Assembly (NCBI GenBank): GCA_051953655.1
Contig: JBQCIO010000165.1
Location: 1-15,969 of the forward strand
Source: JBQCHF01 sp051953655
Lineage (GTDB): Bacteria > Actinomycetota > Actinomycetes > Motilibacterales > Motilibacteraceae
DNA length: 15,969 nucleotides
Direction of reading: 5' to 3'
The position numbers were made by a program, and so were the translations under genes. Below the pieces are notes generated by a model. The model searched no databases, was not told the DNA's origin, and saw only the letters and a list, made by a program, of their open reading frames with translations. Positions 1-7,293 of the stretch are shown here, piece by piece. Position 1 is the first letter of the stretch; the number at the start of each line of letters is the position of its first letter.

Positions 1-261
1 CTTGCACATCACCTCGGCCGCGTCCTGGTCGACGAGGTAGTCGCCGCCCTTGACGGTGTCGAAGGTGTGCCACTCCCAGTTGTCCTCCTCGACGTTGGCG
101 AGGGCGGCGCACATGCCGCCCTGGGCCGCGCCGGTGTGGGAGCGGGTGGGGTAGAGCTTGGTGAGGACCGCGGTGCGGCTGCGGTCGGAGGACTCCAGCG
201 CCGCCCGCATGCCGGCCCCGCCGGCTCCAACGATGACGACGTCGTACCTGTGCGTCTGCAT
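1..261 (-). CDS. sdhA: Succinate dehydrogenase flavoprotein subunit, N-terminal part (truncated by window edge)
   Basis: Catalytic FAD subunit of respiratory complex II, which oxidises succinate to fumarate at the cytoplasmic face of the membrane. Only the first 87 residues are in the window; the gene runs off the left edge. The reading starts MQTHRYDVVIVGAGGAG, with the dinucleotide-binding GxGxxG motif at residues 12-17. RSHTGAAQGG follows at 40-49, in which His42 matches the histidine that carries covalent FAD in this family. The ATG lies 4 nt after the sdhD stop, so it is the third gene of a sdhC-sdhD-sdhA operon. sdhB would be expected next, outside the window. The identification is secure; completeness of the gene cannot be judged. 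Confidence 0.97.
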   Translation of the reverse strand, partial: MQTHRYDVVIVGAGGAGMRAALESSDRSRTAVLTKLYPTRSHTGAAQGGMCAALANVEEDNWEWHTFDTVKGGDYLVDQDAAEVMCK

Positions 262-265
262 GGCC

Positions 266-700
266 TCAGCCCCCGATGCTCGGGTCGAAGGTGAAGATGG
301 TCAGGGTGCCGAGGAACAGCACCAGCAGCGCCGAGGCGTAGAGCAGCATCTTGAGCCAGAAGCGGGTCTGGTCGCGCTCGGCGTAGTCGTTGATGACGGT
401 GCGCAGGCCGTTGACGCCGTGCAGCTCGGCGAGCCAGAGCTGCAGCAGGTCCCACACCTGCCAGAACGGGCTGGCCCAGCGGCCGGCCACGAAGCCGAAG
501 TTGATCTTCGAGACGCCGCCGTCGAGCACCATCATGATGAACAGGTGCCCGAGGACGAGCACCACGAGGAGCAGGCCCGACAGCCGCATGAAGAGCCAGC
601 TGTAGAGCTCGAAGTTGGTGCGACCGGCCCGCGAGTGCGGGCGGGTGCGCGGCGAGCGCGGGGCGGCGAGGTCGCCGGCCGGGACCGAGGTGGTGGCCAT
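266..700 (-). CDS. sdhD: Succinate dehydrogenase membrane anchor subunit D
   Basis: Hydrophobic anchor of complex II, 144 aa, which helps bind haem b and the quinone. Three membrane spans are visible, at about residues 36-60, 80-105 and 115-137, after a hydrophilic head of about 30 residues. The motif HGVNGLRTVINDY (94-106) contains His94, the likely haem ligand by comparison with E. coli SdhD His71. Asp105-Tyr106 match the quinone-site Asp82-Tyr83 of E. coli. The ATG is preceded by GGAAGG at 6 nt, inside the end of sdhC, and only 1 nt separates the two genes, so translation is probably coupled. Assignment rests on the motif, topology and position between sdhC and sdhA. Confidence 0.95.
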   Translation of the reverse strand: MATTSVPAGDLAAPRSPRTRPHSRAGRTNFELYSWLFMRLSGLLLVVLVLGHLFIMMVLDGGVSKINFGFVAGRWASPFWQVWDLLQLWLAELHGVNGLRTVINDYAERDQTRFWLKMLLYASALLVLFLGTLTIFTFDPSIGG

Positions 701-701
701 C

Positions 702-1085
702 TCACGCCTTCCCGAACAGGGTGTTGATCGTGTGCTGGGTCATCGGGTAGAGGAAGCCGACCATCAGGACGACCCACACCGTGACCACGCCCCACAGCAT
801 CTGCCGCTGGTAGCGCGGGCCCTTCTCCCAGAAGTCGATCGCGATGAGCCGCAGGCCGTTGAACGCGTGGAACAGGACCGCGCCGACCAGGCCGACCTCG
901 AGGAGGTTGACGATCGGGTTCTTGTAGGTGGCGATGACCCGGTTGTAGGCGTCGGGGTCCACCCGCACCAGCGCCGTGTCCATGACGTGGGCGAAGAGGA
1001 AGAAGAACACGAGCACGCCGGTGACGCGGTGCGCCACCCAGGACCACATGCCTTCTCGGCCGCGGTACAGCGTTCCTGCCGGCAC
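702..1085 (-). CDS. sdhC: Succinate dehydrogenase cytochrome b556 subunit C
   Basis: Second membrane anchor of complex II and first gene of the operon. I chose the GTG at 1085 (MPAGTLYRGREGMWSW, 127 aa). The frame stays open to 1247, but the extra 54 residues are low-complexity Pro/Ala/Gly and unlike the family. GGAAGG lies 7 nt before this GTG, and the resulting length fits actinobacterial SdhC. HRVTG (19-23) is the conserved quinone-side motif. HAFNGLRLIAIDF (73-85) carries His73, the expected haem b ligand. Three membrane spans are seen, at about 16-38, 60-83 and 95-118. The order C-D-A and the short form of both anchors match the actinobacterial succinate-oxidising enzyme (sdhCDAB type of Mycobacterium). 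Confidence 0.94.
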   Translation of the reverse strand: MPAGTLYRGREGMWSWVAHRVTGVLVFFFLFAHVMDTALVRVDPDAYNRVIATYKNPIVNLLEVGLVGAVLFHAFNGLRLIAIDFWEKGPRYQRQMLWGVVTVWVVLMVGFLYPMTQHTINTLFGKA

Positions 1086-1391
1086 GGAGGAGCCTTCCCA
1101 TCGAGCGGGCCAGGACCCGGTCGGCAGCTCCGGTAGCGCCGGGGCGCGCTGGGCGCCGGGGGACCGGGACGTCGCTGTCGGTCGGGCCGGGCCGGTCACC
1201 ATGGCCGGCCCAGCCGCCATGCTAACGAGGGGCGAATCGCCCCACACGCCGTGGGGCCGCGGGTGTGAGCCATCGCACCCTGCAACCGTGCGGTCGGGCT
1301 GCCGCCGCGGACCGGGACGCCCGGCCCTCGCCGCCGCCCGGCCCCCTGCGTACCCTCAGCCGCACCTGCGAGGACGCTGGAGGGACGCCAG
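1086..1391. promoter_or_regulatory. Divergent promoter region between sdhC and the mutase gene
   Basis: This 306-bp spacer holds no convincing gene. On the minus strand, TAGCAT at 1224-1219 matches a TANNNT -10 box and would give sdhC a leader of about 125 nt; no good -35 is visible. On the plus strand, TACCCT at 1351-1356 is a possible -10 for the mutase gene, followed by the ribosome binding site GGAGGG at 1379-1384, 7 nt before its ATG. The ribosome site is clear. Both -10 assignments are inferred from the consensus alone. I see no convincing operator palindrome. Confidence 0.5.
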
Positions 1392-2972
<1,581 letters not shown>

Positions 2973-2992
2973 CGCGCGGGGTCCGGCCCGAA

Positions 2993-3012
2993 CGATCACG
3001 CGGGCGTGATCG
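2993..3012. repeat. Short inverted repeat, 8-bp arms, after the mutase gene
   Basis: CGATCACG at 2993-3000 and its exact reverse complement CGTGATCG at 3005-3012 flank a 4-nt loop, CGGG. It begins 21 nt after the mutase stop codon and lies directly next to the larger palindrome at 3014-3053. The stem could act as part of a terminator. Its CGTGATC core recurs in the spacers near 13090 and 14984. Confidence 0.7.
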
Positions 3013-3013
3013 A

Positions 3014-3053
3014 TCCATGCTTACCGCGACAGAACTGTCGCGGTAAGCATGGA
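3014..3053. repeat. Perfect 40-nt palindrome, 19-bp arms around an AA centre
   Basis: TCCATGCTTACCGCGACAG at 3014-3032 is followed by AA and then its exact reverse complement at 3035-3053. The element is less GC-rich than its surroundings and sits 41 nt after the mutase stop. A run of U is missing, so it is not a classical intrinsic terminator, although actinobacteria often use U-less stems. The 2-nt loop is too tight for RNA, so the inner pair or pairs would open. Alternatives are a dimer-binding DNA site or a member of a dispersed palindromic repeat family. Confidence 0.85.
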
Positions 3054-3158
3054 ACTGCGGCGGGGAGTGGACGCCCGATGGGGGCGACTGGGTGGTTTGC
3101 CCGACTCGCCCGCCGTGTGATCGCATGAGCCTTTCGCTCCGCCTCGGAAGGCCCCCTC

Positions 3159-3392
3159 GTGCTGCTCTACGTCGTCCTCGCTGTCGTCGCCCTCGCCGTG
3201 ATCGTGCTGCTCGCCCGCGCGGTGCTGCGCAACGACCGCACCGACGAGACCGAGCGCTTCCACCACGCCCGCCAGCTGACCACCGACTGGTCCACCGGCG
3301 TGGAGCCCGGCCGGCCGCGCCGGCCCGCCCCGCCGCAGCGCGAGGAGCGCCCGCGCGAGGACCGCCCCGGGCGCGAGCCCGGCGCCGCCTGA
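3159..3392 (+). CDS. Small single-span membrane protein of unknown function
   Basis: A 77-aa protein starting at GTG 3159, with the ribosome site GGAAGG at 3146-3151, 7 nt upstream. Third codon positions are almost entirely G or C, which supports real coding. Residues 1-23 (LLYVVLAVVALAVIVLLARA) form one membrane helix. A short conserved-looking stretch follows, ERFHHARQLTTDWSTGVEP at 32-50. The rest is a Pro/Arg/Glu-rich tail of about 27 residues that is probably disordered. Positive residues after the helix suggest the tail faces the cytoplasm. I do not recognise a named family. It stands alone between the palindrome at 3014-3053 and the amidohydrolase gene, with 186 bp on its downstream side. 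Confidence 0.75.
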   Translation: MLLYVVLAVVALAVIVLLARAVLRNDRTDETERFHHARQLTTDWSTGVEPGRPRRPAPPQREERPREDRPGREPGAA

Positions 3393-3562
3393 GCCCCACC
3401 ACCCACCGCGGGCCCCACGTCGTCCGGCGTCGTGGCCACCTTCGCTCCTTCCAGCGGAACCACGCGGCCCACGACCCCCACCCCCGCGGCCCGTCCCGCA
3501 CCCAGGGCCTGACCCCGCTGCAGCCGGTCGGGCCGAGCCGGTGACCGCCGCGCGTCAAGGGG

Positions 3563-3568
3563 TAGCGT
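3563..3568 (+). promoter_or_regulatory. Candidate -10 box of the amidohydrolase gene
   Basis: TAGCGT fits the actinobacterial TANNNT -10 pattern and ends 10 nt before the ATG at 3579. The sequence between them (CGCCAGCACG) has no purine-rich ribosome site. Transcription would therefore begin within a few bases of the start codon, giving a leaderless or nearly leaderless message. GTGACC at 3541-3546 is a weak possible -35. Confidence 0.45.
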
Positions 3569-3578
3569 CGCCAGCACG

Positions 3579-4910
3579 ATGGTCGCCCTCCCGCAGCCCC
3601 CCGACGGGCCCGCCGCTCCACCGACGACGCCGCCCGCCTCCACCCCGACGCCGCCCGCGCCGCCCCCGACGTCGCCGCCCCCCGGGCCCCTCGGCGAGGC
3701 CGCCGTGGCCGCCCTGCTCGACCCGCTGGTCGGGCGGCTGCGCGAGGAGCTCGTCGCGTTCCGCCGCGACCTGCACGCCCATCCCGAGCTGTCCAGGCAC
3801 GAGGACCGCACCACCCGGGTGGTGGCCGACCGGCTGACCGCCGCGGGTCTCCAGCCCCGCCCGCTGCCCGGCGGCACCGGCCTGCTGGTGGACATCCCGG
3901 GCAGCGGCAGGCCGGGCGCGCCGGCCCTCGCGCTGCGTGCCGACCTCGACGCCCTGCCGATCCAGGAGATCACCGGCGCGCCCTACGCCTCCACCGTCCC
4001 CGGGGTCAGTCACGCCTGCGGCCACGACGTCCACACCACGGTCGTGCTGGGCGCCGGGCTGGTCCTGGCCGAGCTGGCGCGCGCCGGCCGGCTCACCATC
4101 CCGGTCCGGCTGGTCTTCCAGCCGGCCGAGGAGGTGATGCCCGGCGGCGCGCTCGACGTCCTCGCCGCCGAGGGGCTGGAGGGCGTCGGCCGCATCCTCG
4201 CCGTGCACTGCGACCCGTCCATCGCCGCCGGCACGATCGGCGTGCGCAGCGGGCCGATCACGGCCGCGGCCGACATGTTGCGGATCCAGCTCACCGGCCC
4301 GGGCGGCCACACCGCCCGCCCGCACCTGACCGGCGACCTCGTGCAGGGCCTGGCCACCGTGGCCACCGGGCTGCCGGCCGTGCTCTCCCGCCGGGTCGAC
4401 GCCCGCGCCGGCCTGTCGGTGGTGTGGGGCGCGATCCAGGCCGGCAGGGCCGCCAACGCCATCCCCGACGGCGGCACGCTGGCCGGCACCCTGCGCTGCC
4501 TGGACCCCGACGTCTGGGAGCGCGCCCCGCAGCTGGTGCAGGAGCTCGTCCCGGCGCTGGTGGCGCCCTACGGCCTGCGCTGCGAGATCGACCACTCCCG
4601 CGGCGTCCCGCCGGTGGTCAACGACCCCGCCGCCGCGGCGCTGCTCGAGCGCGCCGGCCGGGCCACCCTCGGCCCGTCGGCGGTCGGCGGCACCCCGCAG
4701 AGCATGGGCGGCGAGGACTTCGCCTGGTACCTGCGGGCCAGGCCCGGCGCCCTGGCCCGCCTGGGCACCGCCGAGCCCGGCCACGAGGGCCGCCGCGACC
4801 TGCACCAGGGCGGCTTCGACGTCGACGAGCGCGCCATCCCCGCCGGGGTGCGCCTGCTCGCAGCCGCTGCGCTGCTCGCTTCCCCGGGGGTGACGGGGCG
4901 GGGGGAGTGA
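3579..4910 (+). CDS. M20D-family amidohydrolase (N-acyl amino acid amidohydrolase / aminoacylase-like)
   Basis: Metal-dependent cytoplasmic hydrolase of the M20 peptidase clan, which removes acyl groups from N-acyl amino acids or related amides; 443 aa. FRRDLHAHPELS (61-72) opens the family core. Metal ligands are visible in HACGHD (Cys147, His149), FQPAEE (Glu184-Glu185, Glu184 probably the general base), His210 (AVHCDP) and His409 (DLHQGG). MGGEDF lies at 376-381. The dimerisation lid domain begins near residue 230 (TGPGGHTARPH, 239-249). Oddly, residues 5-37 are almost only Pro, Thr, Ala and Ser, a linker-like head that the family normally lacks. A later start is possible, but I see no better start codon before residue 40. 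The exact substrate cannot be told from sequence. Confidence 0.9.
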   Translation: MVALPQPPDGPAAPPTTPPASTPTPPAPPPTSPPPGPLGEAAVAALLDPLVGRLREELVAFRRDLHAHPELSRHEDRTTRVVADRLTAAGLQPRPLPGGTGLLVDIPGSGRPGAPALALRADLDALPIQEITGAPYASTVPGVSHACGHDVHTTVVLGAGLVLAELARAGRLTIPVRLVFQPAEEVMPGGALDVLAAEGLEGVGRILAVHCDPSIAAGTIGVRSGPITAAADMLRIQLTGPGGHTARPHLTGDLVQGLATVATGLPAVLSRRVDARAGLSVVWGAIQAGRAANAIPDGGTLAGTLRCLDPDVWERAPQLVQELVPALVAPYGLRCEIDHSRGVPPVVNDPAAAALLERAGRATLGPSAVGGTPQSMGGEDFAWYLRARPGALARLGTAEPGHEGRRDLHQGGFDVDERAIPAGVRLLAAAALLASPGVTGRGE

Positions 4911-5008
4911 GGGGGGCCTTGGCCGCATCCGCCCGGGCCATGTGCGCCCTGGCTTCGTGACGCGACGGCTGCCGTCGGCTGCCTCCGTGGTCGGTGATTT
5001 CATCTGGG

Positions 5009-5063
5009 TTGGGTGAAGGTGCCCTTCTGCCAATAGGTTCGTATGAAGGGCACCTTCACCCAA
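5009..5063. repeat. Long inverted repeat, perfect 19-bp arms with 17-nt loop
   Basis: TTGGGTGAAGGTGCCCTTC at 5009-5027 pairs exactly with 5045-5063 across the loop TGCCAATAGGTTCGTAT. Each arm is itself a small hairpin (GAAGG-TGC-CCTTC on the left, GAAGG-GCA-CCTTC on the right), so the RNA could form one long stem or two short ones. It lies 98 nt after the amidohydrolase stop and 33 nt before the chosen acetyltransferase start. The loop contains TAGGTT (5034-5039), which resembles a -10 box. From memory, GAAGGGCACCTTC-like palindromes are common between genes of several actinobacteria; this is not verified. Confidence 0.85.
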
Positions 5064-5096
5064 TTCGGGCCGCCCCTGAGGCCACACTCCACCCCC

Positions 5097-5864
5097 ATGA
5101 CCGCACCCCACGACCTCACCGAGCGGGTCCGCACCGCCCACGGCGACGCGTGGGAGGTGCAGGGGCGGCTGCGGGAGGACGTCGGGGGCGGGTACGCCGA
5201 GCTGCCCGGCATCCGGCTGATGGCCTCCGGCGTGGCCGAGCCGCAGTGGAACAACGGCGACGTCACCGACCCGTCGGCCGTCGACCTCGAGGCCGTGCGG
5301 GCCTTCTACCGCGAGCACGGCGACGTCCCCTGGGGCGTGCGCGTGCCGGCCGGCCTGCCCTGGACGGCCGGGCGGCACCTGTTCGCCAAGCGCTGCATGG
5401 GGCTGCTGGCCGAGGACTTCGTCGCCGCGGCCGACGTCGTCGGGCTGGAGCTGCGCGAGGCCGGCCCGGACGACCTCGACCTCGCCGCCGACGTCGACGC
5501 CGCCGCCTTCGACGGGCCGGCCGAACCCACCCGGCGCTGGCTCGCGCCCATGCTCGCCCAGGGGCCAGGCGGGCCCTGCCGCACCCTGCTCGCCGCCCTC
5601 GGCGGCCGCCCGGTGGGCGTCGCCACCGCCACCCGCACCGGGGGCCGGGCCGGCGAGGCCGTCTACGTCACCGGGGTCGGGGTGCTCCCGGCGGCCCGCC
5701 GCCGCGGGGTGGCCTCCGCCCTCACCTCGCAGCTGCTCGCCACCGCCTTCGCCGCCGGGGCGGAGCTGGCCCACCTCAACCCCGACACCGACGCGGCGGC
5801 GGCCGTCTACACCCGGCTCGGCTTCGTCGAGACCGGCGGCTTCGACGTCTACGTCGACCTCTGA
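5097..5864 (+). CDS. GNAT-family N-acetyltransferase with an N-terminal extension domain
   Basis: Predicted acetyl-CoA-dependent acyltransferase, 255 aa. The catalytic GNAT fold is in the C-terminal half. Residues 116-180 form the first strands (LELREAGPDDLDL and so on). VTGVGVLPAARRRGVASALT (191-210) contains the acetyl-CoA pyrophosphate-binding R/QxxGxG/A motif at 201-206. LNPDTDAAAAVYTRLGFVET (227-246) is the typical final helix and strand. The first ~110 residues form a separate domain with no motif I recognise. The frame is open from ATG 5043, but that start lies inside the palindrome at 5009-5063, so ATG 5097 (MTAPHDLTER) is preferred. Substrate unknown: small molecule, antibiotic or protein amine are all possible. 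Confidence 0.85.
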   Translation: MTAPHDLTERVRTAHGDAWEVQGRLREDVGGGYAELPGIRLMASGVAEPQWNNGDVTDPSAVDLEAVRAFYREHGDVPWGVRVPAGLPWTAGRHLFAKRCMGLLAEDFVAAADVVGLELREAGPDDLDLAADVDAAAFDGPAEPTRRWLAPMLAQGPGGPCRTLLAALGGRPVGVATATRTGGRAGEAVYVTGVGVLPAARRRGVASALTSQLLATAFAAGAELAHLNPDTDAAAAVYTRLGFVETGGFDVYVDL

Positions 5865-6002
5865 GCTCGCGCCCGCGCCGGGCCCCGGGCCCTCTCTCGG
5901 CGGGACCTGCCAACTCCGGCCGGACGAAAGTGTCGATGCTCCTGCAGACGGACGCCTTCCCTTGCGGTCGGATAACGAAGCGGGACCGGCCGGGCCGAGT
6001 GG

Positions 6003-6032
6003 ACGTGAGCACAGCGCACGCTCACGTAGGCT
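6003..6032 (+). promoter_or_regulatory. Candidate operon promoter with an overlapping inverted-repeat operator
   Basis: ACGTGAGC (6003-6010) and GCTCACGT (6020-6027) form an exact 8-bp inverted repeat with a 9-nt spacer. Its last base is the first base of TAGGCT (6027-6032), a TANNNT -10 box. A dimeric repressor bound here would cover the promoter of the nucleoside uptake operon. The repeat is directly visible; that it is an operator is inference. A leader hairpin CCGCACC/GGTGCGG follows at 6046-6064, just before the ribosome site. Confidence 0.45.
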
Positions 6033-6084
6033 CCCCGGCGGTCCCCCGCACCGTACGGGTGCGGACGTCGAAGGGAGAGGGCCC

Positions 6085-7161
6085 TTGCGTCGGCTCATCC
6101 AACTGGCTGCCGCCACCGTGGCAGCAGCCGTCGTGCTCACCGGCTGCGGAAGCAGCAGCAGCGGCGGCAGCGGAGGCGGTGGCACCACCAACGCCACCCC
6201 GGGCAGCAGCGCGAGCAGCAGCACCAAGTCCGACGTCAAGGTCGGTCTGGCCTACGACATCGGCGGGCGCGGCGACAAGTCGTTCAACGACGCCGCCGCC
6301 GCCGGCCTGGACAAGGCCAAGAACGAGCTCGGCGTCGACACCAAGGAGCTCTCGGCCCAGAAGGGCGAGACCGACGCGGACAAGGAGTCGCGCCTGCGCC
6401 TGCTGGCCCAGGGCGGCTACAACCCGGTCATCGCCATCGGCTTCGCCTACGCCGGCGCGCTGAAGAAGGTCGCCGCCGACTTCCCGGACACCAAGTTCGC
6501 GATCGTCGACGACGCCACCGAGGGCGCGAACATCACCAACCTGGTGTTCGCCGAGAACGAGGGCTCGTTCCTCGTCGGCGCCGCGGCCGCGCTCAAGACC
6601 AAGACCAAGAACGTCGGCTACATCGGCGGCTGCCTGGTGCCGCTGCTGCAGAAGTTCGAGGCCGGCTACGTCGCGGGCGTCCACGCGGTCGACCCGAGCA
6701 TCAAGGTCCAGGTCAAGTACCTGTCCAACCCGCCGACCTGCTCGGGCTTCAACGACCCGGCCGCCGGCACCGAGACCGCCAACGGCATGTACGACGCCGG
6801 CGCGGACATCGTCTTCGCCGCCGCCGGTGGCTCGGGCACCGGTGTCTTCCAGTCGGCCAAGGCCAAGAACACCCTGGCCATCGGCACGGACAGCGACCAG
6901 TACCAGAGCGCCTCGCCGGACCTGCAGCCGGTGATCATGACCTCGATGCTCAAGCGCGTCGACGTCGCGGTCTACGACTTCATCAAGTCCTACACCGACG
7001 GCAACGTCCTCACCGGCGTGCAGACCTTCGACCTCAAGCGCGACGGCGTCGGCTACGCGACGTCCGGCGGCAAGGTCGACGACATCAAGGACAAGCTCGA
7101 GGCCTACAAGCAGCAGATCATCGACGGCAAGATCACCGTGCCGACGACCCCGGCTTCCTGA
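6085..7161 (+). CDS. BMP-family nucleoside-binding lipoprotein (ABC importer, PnrA/BmpA-like)
   Basis: Surface-anchored substrate-binding protein of a nucleoside ABC importer; 358 aa from a TTG start. The frame is open from 5962, but TTG 6085 follows the ribosome sequence GGGAGAGG (6073-6080). It also gives a canonical lipoprotein signal: two arginines, a hydrophobic core, and the lipobox LTGC with Cys21 as the lipidated residue. A Ser/Gly/Thr linker (22-49) leads to the mature fold, beginning KVGLAYDIGGRGDKSFND (52-69), the hallmark opening of PnrA-like proteins. Asp58 and Phe67 correspond to nucleoside-contacting residues of this family. The operon context with cdd and deoA supports (pyrimidine) nucleosides as cargo. 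A 132-bp gap with a hairpin separates it from the ATPase gene, so it may be made in excess. Confidence 0.92.
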   Translation: MRRLIQLAAATVAAAVVLTGCGSSSSGGSGGGGTTNATPGSSASSSTKSDVKVGLAYDIGGRGDKSFNDAAAAGLDKAKNELGVDTKELSAQKGETDADKESRLRLLAQGGYNPVIAIGFAYAGALKKVAADFPDTKFAIVDDATEGANITNLVFAENEGSFLVGAAAALKTKTKNVGYIGGCLVPLLQKFEAGYVAGVHAVDPSIKVQVKYLSNPPTCSGFNDPAAGTETANGMYDAGADIVFAAAGGSGTGVFQSAKAKNTLAIGTDSDQYQSASPDLQPVIMTSMLKRVDVAVYDFIKSYTDGNVLTGVQTFDLKRDGVGYATSGGKVDDIKDKLEAYKQQIIDGKITVPTTPAS

Positions 7162-7195
7162 GCCGGGCTGCACAGCTCGACGGCAAGCTCGACGT

Positions 7196-7237
7196 CGGTG
7201 GGCCCGGCCGCGCGGTAGCGTGCGACCGGGCCCATCG
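7196..7237 (+). promoter_or_regulatory. Intercistronic hairpin with a -10-like box in its loop
   Basis: CGGTGGGCCCGG (7196-7207) pairs with CCGGGCCCATCG (7226-7237) over 12 positions with one G-T wobble, around an 18-nt loop. The stem lies 34 nt after the lipoprotein stop and 56 nt before the ATPase start. It could partly terminate or stabilise the upstream message, which would raise the binding protein above the membrane parts. TAGCGT at 7216-7221 in the loop also matches the -10 pattern, so an internal promoter is the alternative. Confidence 0.5.
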
Positions 7238-7293
7238 GCCTGTGTGCACAACCAGACCTGCACGACCAGACCTCCACTGACCACAGGAGAGGC

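Noticed and set aside
1086..1247. N-terminal extension of SdhC
   Set aside because: The frame is open, but the extra residues are low-complexity and unlike SdhC, while GTG 1085 has a good ribosome site and gives the family length.
3393..3578. Gene remnant or extra small gene before the amidohydrolase
   Set aside because: The stretch is C-rich with several open frames, but none has a start with a ribosome site or typical third-position bias that is convincing.
5043..5096. Upstream start for the acetyltransferase
   Set aside because: This ATG lies inside the palindrome loop and the extra residues are encoded by the repeat arm, so ATG 5097 is more likely.
3555..6239. Open minus-strand frame of 894 codons
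   Set aside because: It lies across three well-supported plus-strand regions, has biased Gly/Ala/Arg/Val-rich composition and no domain; it is an artefact of very high GC.
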